Positions 55,901-64,000 of a stretch of 64,000 nt of DNA are shown piece by piece (position 1 is the stretch's first letter; every line of letters starts with the position of its first letter). The notes under the pieces were generated by a model that did no database searches, had not been told where the DNA came from, and saw nothing but the letters and a program-made list of their open reading frames with translations. The DNA comes from Lottia gigantea (taxonomy: Eukaryota > Mollusca > Gastropoda > Lottiidae). Location of the stretch: contig NW_008710566.1 in the NCBI RefSeq assembly GCF_000327385.1, forward strand, positions 1,158,730-1,222,729. Direction: 5' to 3'. A program made the position numbers and the translations under genes.

Positions 55901-58900
55901 AACAAAACGCCTTTTTTACATTTCTTGATCGGTCACTCATTGGAATTCTGCTGGTAATTCTCTTCTAATTTAGCTAATTATGAATTAATTATGGACATGT
56001 GAGACAAACTGGTATTTTTCCAAGTCATTAGAACACCTCTACTTTCTATTCATATAAGTATTAGCATTTTGATTTTCATAAATGAAAATAAGGGAACCCA
56101 TCTTTAACCAATAAGATTAATTTTTATATCACCTTCAGTTATGGCTCGTTTTCGATGGTCATTATTAGATATATAGTTTAAATAAATCTAATTGGTTGAG
56201 ATTTAAATTGTGAACCAATCAAAATTAATGATAAGTATACAAGCCTATTCCTTTTCCTTGTAGATTCTTTTGGCCTTAATCATCGCCTGGTTGATTTGCT
56301 TAATACTGACGATTTCGGGTGTTTTTTCGGCCGATCCCAAGGGTTGGGGTTATTCGGCTAGAACAGACATCAAACTTGATGTTATTGAGAAAGCTGACTG
56401 GTTTCGAATCCCGTACCCAGGTAAGGTAACTTTTGTCATAGGCATGCCCATGGGGGGGGGGCTGGAGCTGTGTCTGACGCTAGCGAGAAAGAATATCTAG
56501 AGAAACACTGGTATTTTTGGTTTAAAATGAGAAATATAGTAACATAGCAAATATTTTGGAATTTGGATTCGTCAACTAAAGCTTGGCGCTGGAGTTTGGC
56601 TGTAGCTTGACGTTTGTTGTGACGTCATTTACGTGATAATTTCAGTTCTTATATTAAATATTTAAACAGGACAATGGGGAAGCCCTATATTAACTCTACC
56701 AGGAGTTTTAGCATTGATGGCCGGTGTTTTTGTTTCCATGATTGAATCTATAGGAGATTACTACGCATGCGCTAGATTATGTGACGCTCCTCCACCACCA
56801 AATTTTGCTGTAAATCGAGGTAAGTTTTATTCCTTAATTTCTTCAAACGGTTAAAATATTTTTTGTCGGTTATCGAGACTACTTTGCTATCTGTGATACC
56901 AAAATCACACTGGACAGTGTGCCAGTGTGACCGATCACAGAAAATCGATTATTTTTTTATCAGTAATAGTGTTCATAGCTCACCATCGAAATTTGAGCCT
57001 TCAAATCCACCCACGTTTAAAGGTTAAAAAGACGACTCGCCATTTTAAGATACTCTGTGATATTTAGAAAAGACATGTATAGAAATAGGGAGTATTTTTA
57101 AGGGAATTGTGATATTTTGGTACATTCTTAGTACTTTTGAGACTATTTACATATATATTAAAGACCAAAATTAACCCCCGAAAATGACGAACCTGTCCCT
57201 ATAAGAGCAGTACATAAACTGATATTATTTTTGACCAATCGATAGAACATTCGCTGTAGTGTTTTCCTTGTGGGTTAAACCTATTTCACTACTAGAATAT
57301 TTGAAAATGAAAAAATGAAATGAATGGAGTTTTACGTCCTACTTTTCTGCACCTTGTGGGCTAGTGAAGACAGACAACGCCATGCAGGGTGCCATGAGAG
57401 AAATTTGCCAGGACAGCGGCATTAGCCTGCTCTTTTTCGACTTCCAACGTGCACAGCCTGTAGCACACGGGGCCTCGGTTTATTTTCCCATCCGAACGAC
57501 TAGACGCTTTTTCCATGTCAGCCTCTCTTACCTGCATCACTACTAGATTATTTGAAAGAAAGAATAGAAACAACTATATTTTACAAGGATAACAACTTAG
57601 GTTCACAGTTAAGGATTATTTCTACCAGCTGGTCCTTGGCCAAACCGCTTGGTATTCATCGACATTTCCTGGATTATCCGTACCCATTTAGATCTTAGTC
57701 GACTGGAATTATGAGTGAACATGATTTATTCAAGGTCATCGGATTTTCACATCCCGATCGAGATTGAAAACAGCACACAGAAGCTATGTGTTCGATGTGC
57801 TATTGAACAATGGGACAAAATCCTTCACGAAATAACGTTCAGCTTCATTTTGGTATCTGTTTTCTATTTTAGGAATTGGTTTGGAAGGCATCTGCTGCCT
57901 CTTAGCTGGAGCGTTTGGCAATACAGGAGGTGTGACGTCATATTGTGAAAATATCGGGGCTATTGGCATCACGAAGGTTCGAATTTTTTTCTAGCATTTC
58001 TGGTGAGATCCATTTTAGTCATCCGTATCACTAATTATGAGCGAGATTCCGACCTCTGATTAGAAGTGACTCCATGGAGATATAAATGTTTTCCCAAAAT
58101 GATGTAGCAGCCGAAAGATCCTTTGTGGTATCTGCAAGACTGATTGTAAGTCTTTCTATAAAGGATAAAGCCCAGGGCTTACAAGATCCTTGTTAACCTA
58201 AGTTGTCGTTTTTTTCGATCTGGTATGTTGGTGTTTCAGGTGGCGAGTAGACTTGTGATACAGATGGCTGGTGTGATTTTGGTCATCCTTGGGTGCTTCA
58301 CTAAGTTCAGTGCTGTTCTGGTCACGTTACCAGATCCAGTAGTTGGTGGTTTATTCCTAGTAATGTTTGGTAGGTGATGGCTTATATCCACCTTGCCGAG
58401 GTTTCATTAACGGAAAAATAAACTTAACCGATAGTCAGTCTTAGACATCAGATCGGATATTAATCTGAGACGCCGTGCGCCACAGAATTTGCACGTAAAG
58501 ATTCATCCGTGCTAGTATCACATTTTGAAATCAACAAATAGTGACGGCGCCAGGCTCTTTGGACTGGGAATTTTAGGTTGTAACATTGCAATGTTACGAA
58601 AGCACAGGCACAGGCATGTAGGCGTAACCTCTAGTGATAAAGCAATGTTTGAAGTTGGTTTAAAAATGATATAGAATATTTGAAATGCAAATCCATTATC
58701 TTCCGAATCTGAAATGTATAAGAAGAATACTGGTTCCAACAGGAACATTAATAACCATGAAAATCATAATAAACATTTTCACTGGTGAAACTGAGGAATT
58801 TTCCTACGTTAAAGATGGGTTCCCTTATTTTCATTTTTGAAAATGAAAATGCTAATACTTATATGAATAGAAAGTAGAGGTGTTTTAATGACTTGAAAAA

Positions 58901-61034
58901 ATACCAGTTTGTCTCACATGTCCATAATTAATTTATAATTAGCTAAATTAGAATGGAATTACCAGCAGAATTGCAATGAGTGGCCGATCAAGAAAGGTCA
59001 AAAAGTCTTTTTTTGTTTATCCAGACTGTACATACATGGACATTTATGATTGGTTAAAACTCTTAAATATATGCAATAAGAACATAATGATATGATTAAG
59101 AATACATGATAATTCATTAGAAACACCAATGAATCAAATAATTTGCTTAATTTGACACTAAAAAATAAGGAAACCCGTAAATGAAATGCGTATTAAAGGG
59201 GTTACAGATAGGGGCAAACCGACTTAATACAACTGACCGGATTTAAATTCAAAATGCAGAAGTGGAGGATCTGACGGAGTTGACTTTCCAAAAAGAGCAT
59301 TGATTTAGTGCATTCTATTACATTTTTGGGCAAACTCGTGAATAAAATAAATATAATGTTTAGAAATTTCTAAGAAATGAAGTGGAGGTACAAACTACAT
59401 TTCTGGCGGTGCAAATTCCCCCAAGTACCCCGAGAAGGGGGTAGCCTTGGCTGATGCCTCGCAGTAAACCAAATCTAATATTGTGAATAAACGGGTAACA
59501 ACGAAGAGTTCAACACTACATCGATGAATTATATTTTTTTAGGAATGATTGCTGCAGTAGGTGTGTCCAATCTGCAATTTATAGATCTCAACTCGTCCCG
59601 GAATCTGGTGGTGTTTGGTGTGGCACTATTCTGTGGATTGTGTATTCCTAAATGGTTGAGTTTACCAGAAAATAAAGGAGTCATAAAAACAGGTTCGTTT
59701 GACACGTGTCCCCTTTCTCATGTCTTTGTATTGTAGAATATTCTCGTTGTGGACTTCCCCTTCCTGTTCATTGAGTTCCCATAGCGAAAATATAATTCTT
59801 CTACAGACGAATATTATCTGATGTGCCCATCTGATGGGTGATAAGGCGACATGTGTTCGAATCCTATTCAAGTTATGTATTGTGTTTACAGGTAGTGACA
59901 ATGTGAACCAAATCATCACCGTTTTACTATCAACAAATATGTTTTTAGCTGGTTTGATAGCCTGTATCTTAGATAATACAATACCAGGTAGGTCTAGCTC
60001 ACAGAAACACTGGTTGGAGAAGAGGAACTGTAATTTCTAAGATAATTCCATGCCAGCTATGTAGATCGGAAATGCATTAATCGGGGATGGTAGTTTTATT
60101 TCATATTATACAAGACGGAACTTTTCATGAAATTCAGACTATGGAATTCACGTCAGTATTCATTAATGTCTTGGTAGTCGAGGCAAGTTCTAGAAAGGTC
60201 AAAACTGAAGTAAGCTTAATTCCGGATTCAATCATGCATGCAACTCAGAGCTAGACGTTGTTTCGAAAACTTTTTAGAAAGTTTTACCGAATATTTATCC
60301 TCTGAATGACGACTTTAAAGGGATACTACGTCTTAGAATAAACATAAAATTTAAAATTTTTTAAATAAGGGCATATTTTCATCAGTAGATATACCTGGTG
60401 TCATAAATAACATAACAGAATCCTTATATAATCCGATAAATCCAAAAAACTGAGTAAAAATGCAATTAACTATTGAAAAACGCTTAATATTATGATGAAG
60501 CGTTTTTCAATACTTACTTATTTTTATGAATTTTCAAATTTTCTAGATTTTACAGGGATTCTGTTGTAACTTTATGACACCAGGTAAGTTCACTGATGAA
60601 TATATACTCATATTGACCATTCTTGAGCATTAAATTTTATGTTCATTCTAAGACGGACTCTTAAGTTCAGGGAAGTTCGGAATCCCGAATTCTAAAGCTA
60701 AATAAAGACTAGAAAGTTGAATGTTTTGTTTGCAGGTAGTTTAGAAGAAAGAGGAATGATAAAATGGCGGAATATAAAACAGGAAGTGTCGAATGTAAAA
60801 CTAGACCAATCTATTTATAATCTACCTCTCATACAAGACTTTTTAAATCGCCAAACCTGGACGAATTATGTGCCTTTCTTGCCAAATTATAAAACCAAAC
60901 ATCAAGACGGTTCTGAGAGTTCAACAGCTAAGACTGGGAATGTGGAGTTAAAGAGTTATTCCCCTTTACCTCGAAATACAGAGATGTTTGCTGCTCAAAA
61001 TAATGACAACAACCTCAACGCTGCTCAAAATTGA
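49984..61034 (+). CDS. SLC23 nucleobase/ascorbate transporter family member
   Basis: Multi-pass membrane transporter of the NAT/NCS2 family, moving ascorbate or nucleobases across the plasma membrane, in animals usually with Na+. Exons (plus): 49984-50019, 51730-51831, 52464-52621, 53198-53295, 54247-54317, 54584-54765, 55508-55628, 56264-56420, 56670-56819, 57873-57976, 58240-58369, 59543-59692, 59892-59987, 60736-61034; 617 aa, phases agree. Seen: LQTTFGIRLPILQ, WTSRIRE, LRFIGPLTIAPT, FSQYLKFI, ARTDIKLDV, ESIGDYYACARL, the NAT signature ENIGAIGITK (384-393), LPDPVVGG, LNSSRNLVVFG and ILDNTIPGS. The signature starts with Glu, as in bacterial/fungal nucleobase carriers and mammalian SNBT1, whereas SVCT1/2 have Pro. 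The QH pair of TM1 reads QA (46-47). A nucleobase substrate is therefore more likely than ascorbate, but this is inference. Confidence 0.94.
50738..51314. mobile_element. foldback element with 21-bp subrepeats, SLC23 intron 1
   Basis: The outer arms ACGGAAGCGTATTAGGGCCA + TTCATTTTTTTTT and their exact complement (AAAAATGAATGGCCCTAATA + CGCTTCCGT) bound the element. Inside, about 11 units of a 21-bp repeat (TTGAATTTTCAAGTTAGTAT) run left to right, then about 12 units of the complement (AACTTGAAAATTCAAGATAC) run back. The turn is near 50995. It could fold into one stem of about 280 bp. A C-run and an A-run stand at the right inner edge. Confidence 0.88.
52004..52332 (-). mobile_element. M3 inverted-repeat element, SLC23 intron 2
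   Basis: From TTAAGCTAAGATTCCATATA to TATATGGAATCTTAGCTTAA with TTAA on both edges; reverse to the copies at 8191 and 35626. It ends 130 bp before exon 3. Confidence 0.84.
52690..52840 (+). repeat. 30-bp tandem array with branch-point-like words, SLC23 intron 3
   Basis: Five identical units of TTGTGTACTTTTGTAATTGT plus TTACTAACAG. Each holds TACTAAC, the best-known branch-point consensus, followed at once by AG. The array begins 68 bp after the exon 3 donor. Its length keeps frames open on both strands, but it is not coding. Confidence 0.9.
53611..53967 (+). mobile_element. M1 MITE, SLC23 intron 4
   Basis: Complete copy with TTAA edges and a ~20-bp internal deletion (CAGTTTGTCTCACATG lost). 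Confidence 0.84.
54870..55440 (+). repeat. ~24-bp tandem array, SLC23 intron 6
   Basis: About 20 units of TTGATTTATAATCAAATGAT plus ACA. TTGATTTATAATCAA is a near-perfect palindrome, so each unit can form a small stem. It ends 68 bp before exon 7. Confidence 0.88.
55734..56107 (-). mobile_element. M1 MITE, SLC23 intron 7
   Basis: Complete reverse copy with TTAA edges between exons 7 and 8. Confidence 0.85.
56880..57200 (+). repeat. dispersed repeat, SLC23 intron 9
   Basis: Matches the minus strand of 43125-43240 over TCAGTAATAGTGTTCATAGC and AAATTTGAGCCTTCAAAT, and its end (AAGACCAAAATTAACCCCCG) resembles 23570. An inner palindrome TGGACAGTGTGCCAGTGTGA is present. Class unknown. Confidence 0.5.
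57307..57537 (-). mobile_element. 5'-truncated SINE with target-site duplication, SLC23 intron 9
   Basis: Reverse copy whose head is missing. The 20-bp repeat CACTACTAGAATATTTGAAA at 57287-57306 recurs at 57538-57557 with one mismatch. Confidence 0.86.
58809..59176 (+). mobile_element. M1 MITE, SLC23 intron 11
   Basis: Left edge with TTAA; the right edge is cut after AAGGAAACCCGTAA, so that terminus has decayed. Confidence 0.83.
60316..60656 (+). mobile_element. M4 element, SLC23 intron 13, right tip lost
   Basis: From AAAGGGATACTACGTCTTAG to TTCATTCTAAGACG, where the family continues TAGTATCACTTT. It ends 79 bp before the last exon. Confidence 0.8.
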
Positions 61035-61162
61035 TTAGGATTTTAGAAATACACAGCTTCGGACGTTTCATTATTTGTCGTTTCATTCTCAATATGGTGA
61101 GGCCTTTAAACAGGTACAACCCATCAGTTCAACCTGTCTACCGCATAATGAAACCAAGAAAC

Positions 61163-61773
61163 ACACGAACGTAGTTCACAGCCATTTAGAATCACAACAT
61201 CGACTTATGAAGTCGATTTTTAAAAATATTATGAAATAATATTTCATCAAAGACTTCAAATCACAGTTGAAGCCATTTCCACCCCTTTTAATGTGATTTG
61301 AAGTCTTACTTAATATATCATTTCGTGGGTAACCGCTTGAAACCTCGTATATGCCATATTTGGTCATTTTGACTTTTTGGTACCGTTTGAAAGCTCGTAA
61401 AAGCGCAGATCTTGTGATCAAAACCTCGTATTCTTAGCTTGATTGTAAATAACTCAAAAAGCACTAATTAAATAACACGTATATAAACAGTCAGATTTAA
61501 AACCTTGTAAAATATATTATTATACGAGGTTCAATGTTCCTTTTCCGCGGATGAAAATGAAAAACCTCGTATACTGTATTATTATACTAGTTTTTGGTTC
61601 AATAGGCCGGAGATTTCAAATTGTTATACGAGGTTTATATTTTCAAAGAATGAAAACCACGTATAGCGGTAAATAGTTATACGAGGTTTCAAGCGGTCAC
61701 CCACGATATCCCTTTTCAAAATTCAACTTAAGTCGATGTTGTGATTCAAAATGGCTGTGAACCACGTTCGTCT
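61163..61773. mobile_element. larger inverted-repeat element hosting an M2 copy
   Basis: ACACGAACGTAGTTCACAGC + CATTTAGAATCACAACATCG on the left pairs with CGATGTTGTGATTCAAAATG + GCTGTGAACCACGTTCGT on the right (about 41 of 43 matches). An M2 element occupies the middle. A further partial right end (GTGATTCAAAATGGC) lies at about 61806. It begins about 130 bp after the SLC23 stop. Confidence 0.72.
61322..61709 (+). mobile_element. M2 element with internal deletion, nested
   Basis: Begins TCGTGGGTAACCGCTTG and ends GCGGTCACCCACGAT; about 80 bp before the right end is missing compared with 23879. It sits inside the inverted-repeat element at 61163-61773 and is therefore younger than it. Confidence 0.83.
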
Positions 61774-62065
61774 GTGTTATTTCCATGTAAGAACCATACT
61801 TTGAAGTGATTCAAAATGGCTTAAACTACGTTCATGTGTCTTTTTTCGAAGTTAGAACCATACTTGATTGTATATCACATAATTCCTCACGGCTTTTATT
61901 GAACAAAAACATTTGATAGGTTGAATTTTCTATGGAATGTGAACGTGTCGACCTTGATAATGTGTACAGATTTAGGATGAGTGAAAGACAAAATTGAAAT
62001 TATACGTATGTAACTGAGACAGTATTTTGATCAGAATGACTTAAGCAACCATGGTGCAATCGTAA

Positions 62066-62560
62066 TACGCCCACATTTGTAATGGCAGCTAATTTGTCCG
62101 GGAGGTTGACAAGAGTTATCAGTAAATGAATGTTTCTGAGAGTGAAATTTTCATATTTCATGGGCTTTGTTTACAGCTTACAATTCTCATAGTAAATATT
62201 TTTCGATTCGTCTGATTTTCAATAGGGTTCATCCTTGGGTGATTACAAACACTCACACCAAGTTTTGTCAAAATCCATTAAGAAACCAGCTCTCTATCAT
62301 GTCCACAAACAATTCAAGAACAAAGGCAATAACTCATAGTAAATATTTTTCGATTCGTCTGATTTTCAATAGGGTTCATCCTTGGGTGATTACAAACACT
62401 CACACCACGTTTCGTCAAAATCCATCAAGAAACCAGCTCTCTATCGTGTCCACAAACACATTGTAGACAGACAGACGGACCGACTGACAGACAGACAGAC
62501 AGACGAACAGGGGCGACGGCTATATACGTCCACATTAACGTGTGGGCGTATAAAAATAGA
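62066..62560 (-). mobile_element. R1 element downstream of SLC23
   Basis: Minus-strand start TTTTTATACGCCCACACG at 62560; two internal copies of a ~150-bp unit with AATAGGGTTCATCCTTGGGT and AGCTCTCTATC. A GACA-rich run (62463-62505) replaces the usual GTCCGTC text. The closing hairpin is lost. Confidence 0.72.
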
Positions 62561-62874
62561 CGAAACAACATGATATAGAATAACATATTCTAGGCTCATT
62601 TAGGCGTTTAAACCAATCTTTTCTTTCATACATTCGTGTGTTTTTATTTCTTTCATTTCAATGGCTGTTTATTTATATTTTTTGACACCTTTTTTTCATT
62701 TCGTTGGTCTTTTTATATCGAACTTTCGATAAACATATTAAAATCACTCAGACGTTAATTTTATGTTTTTAATCAATACAGTGAGACTTGTTCTGGGTCA
62801 TATAAAAGGGGTCAAAGTTCCCTGGTTCGTTAGGCATGGCTTGTAAGAGTTGGATCTGAGCTCCAACGCGATGG

Positions 62875-63178
62875 TATTGTAAAGAGTTTTTATAAACTTT
62901 TTCTGTGTTTCGTGGACACTGATAGCCTTAATTTGCACCATTCTAATTTTAAGTCAGACGTCTGTGTATGTCTAAAATGTTTGATGACGTCACTTATCTC
63001 AAAGTATGCTTTATCACATAAGGCCCTTCGCGATTAGTGACGTCATCAAAAACTTAGTTTTGGTGGTATTGCAGGCACCATAGACGTCTGATTGAAAATT
63101 GGAATGGTGCAAATTGATGCTATCAGTGTCCTAGAAACACATAAAAAATTTAGAAAACCTCTTTACAATCCCTTTAAA
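62875..63178. mobile_element. M5 near-palindromic element, complete, abutting M4
   Basis: From ATTGTAAAGAGTTTTTATAA to ACCTCTTTACAATCCCTTT with mirrored halves around TAAGGCCC. Its last bases TTTAAAG are also the first bases of the M4 copy that follows. Confidence 0.8.
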
Positions 63179-63535
63179 GTGATACTACGTCTTAGAATTA
63201 ACATAAAATTTAAGAATTTTAAACTTGGCGAATAAGAGCCAGTAGATATACCTGGTGTCATAAATAACATAACAGGATCCTTATATAATCCGATAAATCC
63301 AAAAAACTTAGTAATTATCCATAAATATGCAATTAACTATTGAAAAACACTTAATATTAAGATTAAGCGTTTTTCAATAATGACTTATTTTTATGAATTT
63401 TCCAATTTTCTAGATTTTACAGGGATTCTGTTGTAACTTTATGACACCAGGTAAGTTCACTGATGAATATATACTCATATTGACCATTTCGAGAACTTAA
63501 ATTTTATGTTCATTCTAAGACATAGTATCAGTTTA
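63175..63535 (+). mobile_element. M4 inverted-repeat element, complete
   Basis: Ends AAAGTGATACTACGTCTTAG and CTAAGACATAGTATCAGTTT; central hairpin TGAAAAACACTTAATATTAA with TTAAGCGTTTTTCA. Confidence 0.85.
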
Positions 63536-63609
63536 AGAATTCTGACCTGTAACTGAATCCTACGCCAATAAAATATACAATGACTGTTATTTTAGAATCA
63601 AAATGCTTT

Positions 63610-64000
63610 CAGATAGGGCTGGGCGATTTACCGGTATATGACAGGAATTTGTATTGTTAGTTATATCACCTGATTAAAAAATACCGAAATATCGACATAT
63701 CGTGATAATATATGGTAGATATCATGTTATATCATCAAATTTTTGTCCAGATAAGATCATCTACATAATTTTAACTAGCAAGTTAATATTTGAAACAGGT
63801 GTTTTTTTCGTGATATTCAAGACTGAGTTGTGTTTTTAGAGATATCTATTGTTTTTTGTTACATTTAAAATTTTAAGATTAAAAAAAAACCATTTTGTTA
63901 CAAATACCAGCAAAAACCATGCTTAATAAATATCGTGATATATACCGATACCCATATTGTGATATATAAATGCTTAATATCGTGATATCTGAACCAATAT
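63610..64000 (+). repeat. partial dispersed element cut by the window edge
   Basis: AGGGCTGGGCGATTTACCGG opens a stretch full of ATCGTGATAT, TATCGTGATAT and ACCGATACC words, including several inverted pairs. The opening word resembles the start of widespread animal MITEs with GGGCTGGGCGATAT termini (recalled, not checked). The right end is beyond the window. Confidence 0.5.

Noticed and set aside
1-64000. LTR or virus-like elements
   Set aside because: No reverse transcriptase, integrase, capsid or envelope motifs and no long direct terminal repeats were recognised by eye.

Overview
The window reads as intron-rich, AT-rich animal DNA. The gene content (a BMP/activin type I receptor, WIP/verprolin, a GH18 chitinase, a PRD-class homeobox gene, an SLC23 transporter) and the repeats (tRNA-derived SINEs, many small inverted-repeat elements, elements ending in TATACGCCCACA hairpins) suggest a mollusc, perhaps a gastropod. 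This placement is inference; no species is assigned.

Layout. 1-6.3 kb: a SINE, a possible last exon of an unrecognised Cys-rich protein (526-746), and a dense set of small mobile elements. 6.3-12.2 kb (minus): a complete seven-exon ALK1/ALK2 (saxophone-type) receptor serine/threonine kinase. 17.1-23.7 kb (plus): a complete five-exon WIP/verprolin actin regulator. 24.6-32.1 kb: no gene seen, repeats only. 32.1-39.7 kb (minus): a complete eight-exon secreted GH18 chitinase. 40.5-42.9 kb: a 77-bp satellite-like array. 43.9-48.6 kb (minus): a complete five-exon aristaless/Arx-like homeobox gene with an OAR tail. 50.0-61.0 kb (plus): a complete fourteen-exon SLC23 nucleobase/ascorbate-type transporter, head to head with the homeobox gene. 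61-64 kb: repeats. All five genes were rebuilt exon by exon; GT/AG sites and codon phases agree throughout and the frames are open. The genes share no evident pathway.

The most unusual pattern is that in three of the five genes a minisatellite has grown out of a splice junction. An 80-bp array repeats the 3' splice site and first ~60 bp of a receptor kinase exon. A 72-bp array repeats the 3' splice site of the last chitinase exon. A 30-bp array repeats the donor junction of the homeodomain exon. Each presents extra look-alike splice sites next to the true one. In the first two, use of an extra acceptor without further splicing would run into an in-frame TAG that is part of the next acceptor.

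Mobile DNA includes 14 copies of a ~375-bp TTAA-bounded MITE, several other inverted-repeat families, a 577-bp foldback element, a MADF-domain remnant in a DNA transposon, and SINEs with clean target-site duplications, including one SINE inside another. I recognised no LTR or virus-like element.
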